A model generated the notes under the pieces. That model was not told where the DNA came from, did not search any database, and saw nothing but the letters and a program-made list of their open reading frames with translations. From an uncultured Bacteroidales bacterium (lineage in GTDB: Bacteria > Bacteroidota > Bacteroidia > Bacteroidales > UBA932), in the NCBI GenBank assembly GCA_944326255.1, contig CALVDG010000002.1, positions 62,001 through 126,000 of the forward strand: a stretch of 64,000 nucleotides of DNA. The letters run 5' to 3'. Both the position numbers and the translations under genes were made by a program. Below are positions 24,685 to 32,400 of this stretch, piece by piece. Position 1 is the stretch's first letter; each line of letters starts with the position of its first letter.

Positions 24685-25980
24685 ATGAAGACAGCCGCCA
24701 TCTGTACTGTCGGTGATGAGATTCTCATCGGCCAGATAGTAGACACCAATTCCTCGGCAATAGCTGTAGAACTCAACAAGATAGGTGTCAAGGTATGCCG
24801 GATGGTATCGATATCCGACAACGGAACCGACATAAAGCAAAGCATTAAGTCATTACTGCATAACTTTGATATAGTAATAGTTACAGGAGGACTTGGTCCC
24901 ACTAAAGACGATATCACAAAGAAGGCATTGGCGGAACTCTCGGAAAGCCGCGGCGACACATTCCACGAGGGCCAGATGCAGGTAATCGAGAGGATCTTGG
25001 CGCACAGGGGCATAGAGATGTCCGACATCAACCGGGCCCAGGCTGTCGTGCCTGACACCTGCGAGGTGATGCTCAACCGGAAAGGTACGGCCCCCGGTAT
25101 GATATTCCGCTTCCCGTCAACTGCTTTTGCCCACTGTCCCGTACTGTATTCCCTGCCGGGAGTGCCTTACGAGGCCATCGGACTGCTGCCGGATGTCATG
25201 GCGGATATCCGCAGCCACTTTGCACTTGACAGCATATATCACAAGACCATAACCACTTACGGGATAGCTGAGTCTTCTTTGGCTAAGATGATAGGACCCT
25301 GGGAGGATGCTCTGCCTGCGGATATGCATCTGGCTTACCTGCCCAACCCTCTTACCGGAGTCAGACTGAGACTGTCCATATACGGAGGCGACAGAGACGA
25401 GGAGATAAAACGCATAGACCGTGAGTTCGCGAAGGTCATGCCCATAATCGGAGATGCCGTCTACGGCGAGGGCGACGATACCCTGCAGTCAGTAATAGCC
25501 CGGAAACTGGTTCAGAACGGCAGGACCCTGTCAGTGGCCGAGTCTTGTACCGGCGGTTTCCTGGCCTCCCTTTTCACCGCTATGCCAGGTGCTTCCAAAT
25601 ACTTCTACGGATCAGTCACTTCATACGACAACTCCGTGAAAGAAAATATATTAAACGTACCCATCGAAACTATTGCTGAGCATGGAGCCGTAAGCAGTGA
25701 ATGTGCAGAAGCCATGGCTTTGGGAGTCTGCAAAGCTCTTAATACGGACTTCGCGGTATCCACCACCGGCATTGCGGGACCGGATGGAGGCAGCGAGGAC
25801 AAGCCGGTAGGAACTGTATGGGTAGCAGTGGCGTATCCGGACGCAGAACATCCGGGCAAGACCGCAGTCCTGTCCCGGATGTTCAGATTCAACAACGACA
25901 GAAGCACCAACATCCAGCGCTTTGCCGGCAGTGCCCTCAATCTGCTGAGGTCTGTGCTTTGCGAAGTGCTTCGTGTATGA
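24685..25980 (+). CDS. cinA: CinA family protein (nicotinamide-nucleotide amidohydrolase)
   Basis: Two-domain CinA of 431 residues. The N-terminal COG1058 domain (1-170) is a MoaB/MogA-like fold (CTVGDEILIGQIVDTNS, VTGGLGPTKDDIT) linked in the family to ADP-ribose pyrophosphatase activity. The C-terminal amidohydrolase (about 265-420) has LSVAESCTGG with the catalytic Ser and STTGIAGPDGG, and deamidates NMN for NAD recycling. The nicotinate enzyme PncB is encoded elsewhere in the window. The last 44 bases overlap the convergent dipeptidase gene. Confidence 0.92.
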   Translation: MKTAAICTVGDEILIGQIVDTNSSAIAVELNKIGVKVCRMVSISDNGTDIKQSIKSLLHNFDIVIVTGGLGPTKDDITKKALAELSESRGDTFHEGQMQVIERILAHRGIEMSDINRAQAVVPDTCEVMLNRKGTAPGMIFRFPSTAFAHCPVLYSLPGVPYEAIGLLPDVMADIRSHFALDSIYHKTITTYGIAESSLAKMIGPWEDALPADMHLAYLPNPLTGVRLRLSIYGGDRDEEIKRIDREFAKVMPIIGDAVYGEGDDTLQSVIARKLVQNGRTLSVAESCTGGFLASLFTAMPGASKYFYGSVTSYDNSVKENILNVPIETIAEHGAVSSECAEAMALGVCKALNTDFAVSTTGIAGPDGGSEDKPVGTVWVAVAYPDAEHPGKTAVLSRMFRFNNDRSTNIQRFAGSALNLLRSVLCEVLRV

Positions 25981-27055
25981 CTCTCAGTAAGTTACCACCC
26001 ATTATACCTCTTATGTCCTGCTCACGGTAACCGCGTTCCCGCAACTCCACGGCTATGTTGCCGTACATGGAGATATCCCGGAGTCCTTCCGGCGCTATCT
26101 CTATGCCGTCAAAGTCTGATCCCAGGCCGACATGCTCAGCCCCGGCCTTTTCCACGGCGTGGTCAATATGGTCCGCCACCCGCTTTACGGAAGGAGCCGG
26201 GTAGACAGCCAGTTCATCCATTATCCGGAAATAGTTGTCGCGGTACACCTCATTATATAGGTCCGAACGGTAAAGTTCCTGCCATTTCTCTCCTTCCTCA
26301 CTGAGTCTGAGAAACTTCTCATCAGCGAAATCACTGTCGATGAACTTGGGATAGAAGTTTATCTGTACCACTCCTCCGGCTGACGCCAAATCCCGCAGCA
26401 TGATATCCGACATGTTCCTGGGGTGAGAGCACAAGGCTCTGCATGAGGAATGGGATGCTATCACAGGTGTGGACGAGTACTTCAAAAGGTCATAGAAAGT
26501 CTCATCAGAGGCATGGGAGCAGTCCAGCATAATGCCCAGGCGGTTGCATTCCGCCACGACTTCCTTCCCGAACGGAGACAGCCCTCCCCACTCCGGCTCC
26601 ATAGGCATGCATGAGTCACAGATCTGATTGTGCCTATTGTGGCAAAGCGTTAGATAACGTATGCCAAAACGATGATACATATGCAGATATGCCATATCGT
26701 TCTGTATCGGAGTTCCATTCTCCATGCCGAGGAAAACCGATATCAGTCCCTTCCGCTTATTCTCAAATGCCTGCTCCGGAGAGAAGGCGAACGCAGCCAC
26801 ATCACTGTTGCCGTCCACGGCATCATAGCACTTGGAGATCAGCCTCACGGCATGTGCCACCGCCTCTTCCTCCGTAAGCTCCGGGGGAGAATATATGGCG
26901 AAGAACATCCCGTCCACGCCTCCCTCCCTGGCCCTTACGAAATCCACATGTCCTCTTTTCTGCCTTTTGCCCAAGTCTATGCCCTCCAGGAGCATACCGG
27001 GAGTGTCGCAGTGCGAGTCCAGCACGAAATCCTTGTCAGAATGTATCCAGGACAT
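25937..27055 (-). CDS. Membrane dipeptidase (M19, renal dipeptidase family)
   Basis: Zinc dipeptidase of the M19 family (372 residues). Metal-site motifs are DSHCDTP (His15, Asp17), the GMENG glutamate near 126, DCSHASD and ASHSSCRAL histidines, and GLGSDFDGI near the end. No signal peptide is present, so unlike many homologues it appears cytoplasmic. It may clear dipeptides, including D-containing ones from wall turnover. It is the last gene of the ECF sigma operon, 6 bases after the GIN-domain gene, and its 3' end overlaps cinA. Confidence 0.92.
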   Translation of the reverse strand: MSWIHSDKDFVLDSHCDTPGMLLEGIDLGKRQKRGHVDFVRAREGGVDGMFFAIYSPPELTEEEAVAHAVRLISKCYDAVDGNSDVAAFAFSPEQAFENKRKGLISVFLGMENGTPIQNDMAYLHMYHRFGIRYLTLCHNRHNQICDSCMPMEPEWGGLSPFGKEVVAECNRLGIMLDCSHASDETFYDLLKYSSTPVIASHSSCRALCSHPRNMSDIMLRDLASAGGVVQINFYPKFIDSDFADEKFLRLSEEGEKWQELYRSDLYNEVYRDNYFRIMDELAVYPAPSVKRVADHIDHAVEKAGAEHVGLGSDFDGIEIAPEGLRDISMYGNIAVELRERGYREQDIRGIMGGNLLRVIHEALRKAQTSAD

Positions 27056-27061
27056 CTTCTC

Positions 27062-27925
27062 CTATCTGCGGTTTCTGAAAGAGGACGACCGGGATATGTC
27101 GGTATAGTCCATGGACTTGGCGTTGACCGTCACACTGGAGGCTCCCGATGCCTCCACCCTCGCCCTGTCAACAACCAGCGATGCAGCCTTGCACGACGAG
27201 GCTCCGCCCGCATCTACGTTCAAAAAGTCCGCGCTTCCGCTCAAAAGCAGTTTGGAGGCACCTGAAAGCTCCACACTCACATCTGCAAAACCAACATTTT
27301 CCATCTCCATATCCGAAGCTCCGGAAGCATCAATGTAGCATCTGTCGTACTTGCCGCCACTGACATACAGATTGGATGCCCCGCTGCACCTGATCTCTGC
27401 CGAAGAGTAGTTTCCCGAAAGTTCCAGCTCCGCATGTGAGGCCCCGGACGCATTCAGGCTGATATTTCCGTCTCCTTTAAAGAGAGCACGGTCCAGGCTG
27501 GAGGCTCCGCTTACCTTAATATCCAGAGATGAGACGCGGAACTCATCCAGCATGGTAAGCTTCGCAGCACCTGAAAGATGGATTCTTTCCATATCCGGAC
27601 AGTTCACCTTTGCCTTTATCTTCCAGTCCTTGTCTTTAAACAGACTGATTATCTTCTGGGAAGTATTGTTCAGGCCAAGCACCAGATTGCCGTTCTCAAC
27701 CTTCACATCAAGATACGCCTCCAGCTCCGCAGGCAGAGTTACGGTAACAGAATACCAGGATGAGTGTTCAAGCTCCACATCAAAACGGTTTCCGGCCTTC
27801 AGACCGTCAAAATCCTCCAAAATGAACTCCTTGGCAATCACCTCGCCTGAGTCCTTGTCAGCCGCCGAAATCATGGACGGCAACATCATCGCGAATACCG
27901 CTACAAGTAAAAATACCTTTCTCAT
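27062..27925 (-). CDS. Exported GIN-domain (DUF2807) beta-helix protein
   Basis: Protein of 287 residues with a Sec signal peptide (hydrophobic 5-21, cut near SAADK). The head-GIN/DUF2807 region at 30-275 is made of about seven repeats of 18-22 residues, each with a SGAS or GASS turn (SGASSL, SGASHAELELSG, SGASNLYVSGG, SGASDMEM, SGASKLLLSG and others), the pattern of an auto-transporting-like beta solenoid. The C-terminus is a short basic tail. Proteins of this family are exported and often co-occur with sigma factors, but their function is unknown. It lies 9 bases after the putative anti-sigma gene and 6 before the dipeptidase gene. Confidence 0.85.
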   Translation of the reverse strand: MRKVFLLVAVFAMMLPSMISAADKDSGEVIAKEFILEDFDGLKAGNRFDVELEHSSWYSVTVTLPAELEAYLDVKVENGNLVLGLNNTSQKIISLFKDKDWKIKAKVNCPDMERIHLSGAAKLTMLDEFRVSSLDIKVSGASSLDRALFKGDGNISLNASGASHAELELSGNYSSAEIRCSGASNLYVSGGKYDRCYIDASGASDMEMENVGFADVSVELSGASKLLLSGSADFLNVDAGGASSCKAASLVVDRARVEASGASSVTVNAKSMDYTDISRSSSFRNRR

Positions 27926-27934
27926 AACTATTTG

Positions 27935-28498
27935 TTAATTTGACGATTCCATTGTTTGCTTAAAGTTATTCATAAAGTCATCCAGAGTCTTCAACTGCCT
28001 GGCTGAATACTCCCTCAGTATCTCTGTCTGACGCGCATCATCCACCTCTTCCAATTGATCGATCAGCGGCTCCGGCTCATAGACTATCTCGTCGAGAGTC
28101 CGCATCGCCTCCTCGGCATCCTCCTCATCCATATAAGCCGTAAGCACCGCAAGCTCAACTGTGATGTCGGCCACACTGCGGCAATAATCCCTGTAGATAC
28201 TGCCGGGAGAAACGGCATCCGAGGCCACAGCGCGCACCGGCTCTGGCTGAGTCATAATCGGGCGCATCAGGAACCTGACTCCGAATATCAGGGCCAGGGA
28301 AGCCAGCACCGGAAACGCCACGACCTTCCAAAGAGGCTTCTTACGCCGCTTGAGCTGTGAGCGGAATCTAATCCTGTCGCGGCTGAGAGCCTCCCACCTT
28401 TCCTCAAAGCGTGACTCATCCCCATAAGGAAGATTCTCCTCCGAGTCCCGGATATACGCCTTGTTTGATTTAAAGTATTGCTGTAAGTTATCCATCAT
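27935..28498 (-). CDS. Single-pass membrane protein, putative anti-sigma factor
   Basis: Protein of 187 residues with a highly charged N-terminal cytoplasmic part (1-57), one hydrophobic segment at about 58-78 (VVAFPVLASLALIFGVRFLM) and an acidic periplasmic part with predicted helices. The gene begins one base after the ECF sigma stop, which is the usual place for an anti-sigma factor, but no ZAS/HxxxCxxC motif or FecR domain is visible. Function is inferred from position and topology only. Confidence 0.6.
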   Translation of the reverse strand: MMDNLQQYFKSNKAYIRDSEENLPYGDESRFEERWEALSRDRIRFRSQLKRRKKPLWKVVAFPVLASLALIFGVRFLMRPIMTQPEPVRAVASDAVSPGSIYRDYCRSVADITVELAVLTAYMDEEDAEEAMRTLDEIVYEPEPLIDQLEEVDDARQTEILREYSARQLKTLDDFMNNFKQTMESSN

Positions 28499-28499
28499 A

Positions 28500-29018
28500 T
28501 CAATCTTTCATATCATTTATTAACCCTAGGAGCTTCCGTTTGCCGCGCAGGTACTGCGAACGCACTGTGCTCTCCTCCACCTGGAGAATCTGAGCCGCCT
28601 CCGCATAGTCATACCCCTCGAACAGCAGCAATGACAGCACCACTCTGTAACCGTCCGGCATTCCCTGCATGACTTTCCTGATGCGGCTTATCATCTCTCT
28701 GGGCTCATCGCGCATCAACATATCCTCCCATTGCCGGGAGCAATCCTCTTCCGGATCCTCCTCCGCCAGTCTTTCCAACTTTATTTTCAAGGCCTTGCGC
28801 ACCCTTAACATATCCACAGAAGCCCTTACACACGCCTTGCACAGCCATGCCTCCACCTGCGGATCCGCCAGTTTGCCGGTAGAAGACCGAAGATACTTGA
28901 TGACAGTGTCCTGCACCACATCCTCAGCATCAAGACTGTCGCCTGTAATCCTCAATGCAATATTGTAAAGCTTTCGCCTGTACTTTTCGTAGAATCTTAT
29001 AATCTCCTGATGTGCCAT
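28500..29018 (-). CDS. ECF-type RNA polymerase sigma factor
   Basis: Sigma-70 family ECF factor of 172 residues. Region 2 (about 8-75) has ALRITGDSLDAEDVVQDTVIKYL, the usual DAEDVVQD motif for -10 recognition and core binding. Region 4 (about 115-168) ends in EGYDYAEAAQILQVEESTVRSQYLRGKRKL, a helix-turn-helix for the -35 element. It heads a four-gene operon with the putative anti-sigma, GIN-domain and dipeptidase genes, suggesting an envelope-stress or housekeeping response. Confidence 0.93.
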   Translation of the reverse strand: MAHQEIIRFYEKYRRKLYNIALRITGDSLDAEDVVQDTVIKYLRSSTGKLADPQVEAWLCKACVRASVDMLRVRKALKIKLERLAEEDPEEDCSRQWEDMLMRDEPREMISRIRKVMQGMPDGYRVVLSLLLFEGYDYAEAAQILQVEESTVRSQYLRGKRKLLGLINDMKD

Positions 29019-29072
29019 CTTTTATTCATTTATATAACGGACTCCCGCATCGCTTTGTTGCACTAAATCGCA

Positions 29073-29080
29073 CAAACTTA
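29073..29080 (-). promoter_or_regulatory. -7 box for the ECF sigma operon
   Basis: Minus-strand TAAGTTTG matches TAnnTTTG, 54 bases before the sigma ATG. If real, the operon is at least partly read by the housekeeping sigma factor. Confidence 0.45.
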
Positions 29081-29126
29081 CTGAAAAATGAAAAAAATTA
29101 CTAATTTGGCTGAAAATTAGAAATGC

Positions 29127-29951
29127 ATGAAACGACCCACAGTAGCTTTGATATACGACTTTGACGGGACCTTGTCTCCGGCGAATATGCAGGAATTCGG
29201 ACTGTTGCAGGCTTTTGACAAAGACCCCGCCCTGTTCTGGCAGAAGAGCAACCGCATGTCCACCGACAACGATGCCAGCGAGATCCTCTGCTACATGAAG
29301 ACCATGACAGACGAGGCCAAAAAGGCCGGAATACATCTTACCAGAGAGAATTTCCAGAAATTCGGCTCGATGGTCAAGCTGTATCCCGGAGTGAAGGAAT
29401 GGTTCAGACTCATCAACGACTACGGCAGTCAGTGCGGACTGGAGGTGGAGCATTACATCAACTCCTCCGGTCTTACGGAAATGATCGAGGGCACGGAGAT
29501 ATACCACGAGTTCAAGAAAGTGTTTGCCTGCTCCTTCCTGTACGAGAACGGGGAGGCGGTCTGGCCTGGAGTCGCAGTGGACTACACGGCAAAGACACAG
29601 TTCCTGTTCAAGATCAACAAGGGCGTGATGAGCATCAGGGACCATACTCTGGTCAACAGGTTCGTCCTGGAGAAAGACCGGCCCGTTCCGTTCTCGAGGA
29701 TGATCTATTTCGGAGACGGGGCCACGGACATACCGTGCATGAGACTGGTCAAGGAATTCGGAGGCCACTCCATAGCAGTGTACAATCCCGACGGACACGA
29801 GAAAGACAAGTCCGAAAGGCTGCTGACCGAGCAGAGGGTACACTTCGCCTGCCCCGCCGACTATTCCAAGGGGAAGATCATCTACAATGTGGTAACGGCC
29901 ATCATCGACAAGATAAAAGCCGATCTTGCCGTCGAGTCCTTAAAGGAGTGA
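29127..29951 (+). CDS. HAD-superfamily hydrolase
   Basis: Phosphatase-like protein of 274 residues. Motif I DFDGTLSP (11-18) gives the nucleophile Asp11 and acid/base Asp13, motif II is the Ser of NSSGLTEMI near 112-113, and motif IV is YFGDGATDIPCM, which binds Mg2+. A cap lies between motifs I and II. The substrate cannot be predicted. A second ATG lies four bases upstream in another frame; 29127 is the only start consistent with the motif. Its last 12 bases overlap the convergent DUF4954 gene. Confidence 0.85.
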   Translation: MKRPTVALIYDFDGTLSPANMQEFGLLQAFDKDPALFWQKSNRMSTDNDASEILCYMKTMTDEAKKAGIHLTRENFQKFGSMVKLYPGVKEWFRLINDYGSQCGLEVEHYINSSGLTEMIEGTEIYHEFKKVFACSFLYENGEAVWPGVAVDYTAKTQFLFKINKGVMSIRDHTLVNRFVLEKDRPVPFSRMIYFGDGATDIPCMRLVKEFGGHSIAVYNPDGHEKDKSERLLTEQRVHFACPADYSKGKIIYNVVTAIIDKIKADLAVESLKE

Positions 29952-31916
29952 TACAATATCAGACACTTTCTGACGGAATTCCTCTACGGACTTTCTGAGA
30001 GTAAGGATCAGTGCGTCATCCGGCAGCGTGCCCCGGACGGACACAAAGTCCCCCTCTGCCTCGGATTGCCCTCCGTCTATACCGAAGCCGGTCGCGGCAT
30101 CTCCCGAATATTCCTTTGCGGCATCCTTTTCCAGTTCGGAGAACAGCATACCGGCCACAGACTGCCATTGCCTCAGGACCGATACCAGATCCTTTCTAAC
30201 GATAGTATCCGGACGTATGCCGTACACCCGGTATATATGATCGTATACCCATTTCCACTCATACAGCTCATAATTGGAGAAAATACCCGACAGCCTCTGC
30301 TCTATCGACCCGAAATCTCCCAGTTCTCCGCTTTCCACCGCATCCAGCAGCCGTTCTATCTCGGCTTTCGGAGCCAGCATTCCGGCGATATCCACCCACC
30401 CGCCTTCTCCTACAGTGCTTTCAGGCCTCAGAGCCGCCCTCAGCATATCATCCGTATTGAGCTTCCTGTCTTTCAGTCTCCCAACTATCTTCTTGCCTAT
30501 ATAATACTTAAGTACAGCATTATACCTATCGGCACCTCTAGTAAGAGAAGAGATGAACATAGTGCATCCGCCGTATGAGACAGACTTTTCCATAATACGC
30601 TTTCTAGAGCTCATCTCCTCCAGTAAAGCCTTGCCTTCCAGCATACCTGATGCCGTATATGGAGAAAGTACGTCAAAAGATATCCTGTCACGCCTGTCCG
30701 ACACACTCCGACGGTCTCTCCCGGGCCATTTAAGCATGTCCCTGAAAAGCCCGGCACTTTTGAGATTGGCTCCCGGCACCAGGACAGAGCTCCCGTCGGA
30801 CTCCACGATATACGAGAACGGCATAAGAGACGTATCCACATGGGCGGTATGATGCCCGAGCACAGTAGTGAAGGGACCGATTCTTACCGGCAGCATCATA
30901 TAAGAGCCCGAGCCGCATTTCGTGCCTCTGGCAAAGACTCCCTGATGCACAGGCCCCAGTTTGTACATATGATTGCTGAAGTTGGTGGCAGAGCCGGCGT
31001 TCATAAACGAGAACATGGCACCTATCATCAGCGTGGACTTATGGTGCGAGACAGTGAAAGGTCCGGCAAATACTGACACGGCCTCTCCGTTCTCGCAGTG
31101 CGAGCAGGCAAAAAACAGACAGTCGGAGCAGGTGAACCCACGGGACAGTGTAACCCCCTGCCCTACAAACGTTCTGGATATCTGTGCCCCGTCCTCCACG
31201 ACCGCACCGGACTGAACGATGAAATCAGTGCAGACCACACCGCTGCCCATGAGCGCAGGAGCCTCCTTCGTACTGGCCACCGTTCCGTCAAAAAGCCGCA
31301 GGCATCCTTGGATCACGGCATGGTCCCCTATTCTCATGTTCCGGAGCATTCCCACATTCTCCACCTTGACATAGGAGCCTATGCGGCCTCTGTCCGACTT
31401 CTGTCCGGCCGCGGATGCCAGAGCCATTTCCCTCAATTTATCCGTGAGAGCGGGACGATGCCTGTACATAGCCGAAAAGTACGCGGTCTGAGCCGACATA
31501 CCGTCATAAACAGTCACAGACCTTCCTCCCGTCTCATTGAGGACGTTGATATCCGTTCCATTTCCAAAAGAGGACACTCCTTCCATATATATCTTCCCGA
31601 CATCGGCAATATAGGTATGCGCCCCTATGTCGTAATTGGCTATATATCCGTGGACATTGGTGATAAGGGCCCCGTCCCCGACCGAGACATTGAACAGTGT
31701 TGCGTCATAAATACCGCAGGGCACAGACAGGCCGCCAGGAAGCGGCATTCCGGCTGCGAACGAGCCCAGACGGACAATACCGTAGAAATTGACCCGGATT
31801 ATATATTCGGGTGCAAAATCCTCCACTACATAGACGTTGCTCCAGTTCTCGGCCCAGCATCCGTTGCTTTTCAGGATATCAGTTTCTTCCTGTGTCAGGT
31901 GTCTGTAATCTTTCAT
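29940..31916 (-). CDS. DUF4954 family protein with left-handed beta-helix
   Basis: Conserved Bacteroidota protein of 658 residues. Residues about 35-330 show hexapeptide-like repeats of a left-handed parallel beta-helix (for example VGDGALITNVHGYIANYDIGAHTY split over several coils), the fold of sugar-nucleotide acyltransferases and gamma carbonic anhydrases. A conserved-looking block KLGPVHQG and GSYMMLPVRIGPFTTVLGHHTAHVD follows. The C-terminal 230 residues are mainly helical and charged. No signal peptide is present, so it is probably cytoplasmic. Transferase activity on a nucleotide-linked substrate is plausible but unproven. Confidence 0.8.
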   Translation of the reverse strand: MKDYRHLTQEETDILKSNGCWAENWSNVYVVEDFAPEYIIRVNFYGIVRLGSFAAGMPLPGGLSVPCGIYDATLFNVSVGDGALITNVHGYIANYDIGAHTYIADVGKIYMEGVSSFGNGTDINVLNETGGRSVTVYDGMSAQTAYFSAMYRHRPALTDKLREMALASAAGQKSDRGRIGSYVKVENVGMLRNMRIGDHAVIQGCLRLFDGTVASTKEAPALMGSGVVCTDFIVQSGAVVEDGAQISRTFVGQGVTLSRGFTCSDCLFFACSHCENGEAVSVFAGPFTVSHHKSTLMIGAMFSFMNAGSATNFSNHMYKLGPVHQGVFARGTKCGSGSYMMLPVRIGPFTTVLGHHTAHVDTSLMPFSYIVESDGSSVLVPGANLKSAGLFRDMLKWPGRDRRSVSDRRDRISFDVLSPYTASGMLEGKALLEEMSSRKRIMEKSVSYGGCTMFISSLTRGADRYNAVLKYYIGKKIVGRLKDRKLNTDDMLRAALRPESTVGEGGWVDIAGMLAPKAEIERLLDAVESGELGDFGSIEQRLSGIFSNYELYEWKWVYDHIYRVYGIRPDTIVRKDLVSVLRQWQSVAGMLFSELEKDAAKEYSGDAATGFGIDGGQSEAEGDFVSVRGTLPDDALILTLRKSVEEFRQKVSDIVSLL

Positions 31917-31925
31917 ATCAATTTA

Positions 31926-31957
31926 TTTGCTCTGCTCTCTGCTTCTGCGTATATTTG
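31926..31957 (+). promoter_or_regulatory. Consensus promoter immediately before the vanZ-like gene
   Basis: TTTG (31926-31929), 20 bases, TATATTTG (31950-31957) is a full match to the Bacteroidota consensus. Only four bases separate the -7 box from the ATG at 31962, so the transcript should be leaderless or nearly so. Confidence 0.75.
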
Positions 31958-31961
31958 CCCT

Positions 31962-32399
31962 ATGTTACGAAGCGCAAAGATATTAATAAATATACTATAT
32001 GTCATATATCTGGCTATGGTATTGTTCCTGTGCTTCTACAAGTTCTCCTCCACGGGCATAGACCTGGGAGAATATTTTCTGGGCATAAGACTGGACAGAT
32101 ACGCGCACTTTGCCATGTTTTTTCCCTATCCGTTCATAACATGGCTCACATGCAGATACACAGTCAGACACCAGTTCCTCAGCAGACACGCCATCGTACT
32201 CACCCTTATCAGCGGCCTTGTGTTCGCAGGACTGACAGAGATATGCCAGGACCTGTTCTTTCAATCCAGACAGGGTGATGTCTACGATTTTGCCGCAGAC
32301 TCACTGTCCATCATCCTCGGAACCGTCATAGTATCCCTTGCCGGCCCCCATGCCGTAAGACACCTGGACCGGATGGTCACCCGGAACAAAACAGCATAA
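31962..32399 (+). CDS. VanZ-like membrane protein
   Basis: Integral membrane protein of 145 residues with four hydrophobic segments (about 6-25, 45-60, 70-90 and 107-125) and the VanZ-typical RLDRYAHFAMFFPY and EICQDLFFQSRQGDVYDFAADSLSIILG blocks. The frame is open far upstream (to 31098), but that part is antisense to the DUF4954 gene; the start at 31962 is the first consistent with the promoter and the membrane topology. VanZ homologues are linked to glycopeptide resistance, but most are of unknown function. The next gene starts one base after its stop. Confidence 0.82.
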   Translation: MLRSAKILINILYVIYLAMVLFLCFYKFSSTGIDLGEYFLGIRLDRYAHFAMFFPYPFITWLTCRYTVRHQFLSRHAIVLTLISGLVFAGLTEICQDLFFQSRQGDVYDFAADSLSIILGTVIVSLAGPHAVRHLDRMVTRNKTA

Positions 32400-32400
32400 A

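Noticed and set aside
31098..31961. Upstream extension of the VanZ-like reading frame
   Set aside because: This part is antisense to DUF4954 and lacks the VanZ topology; the promoter places the start at 31962.
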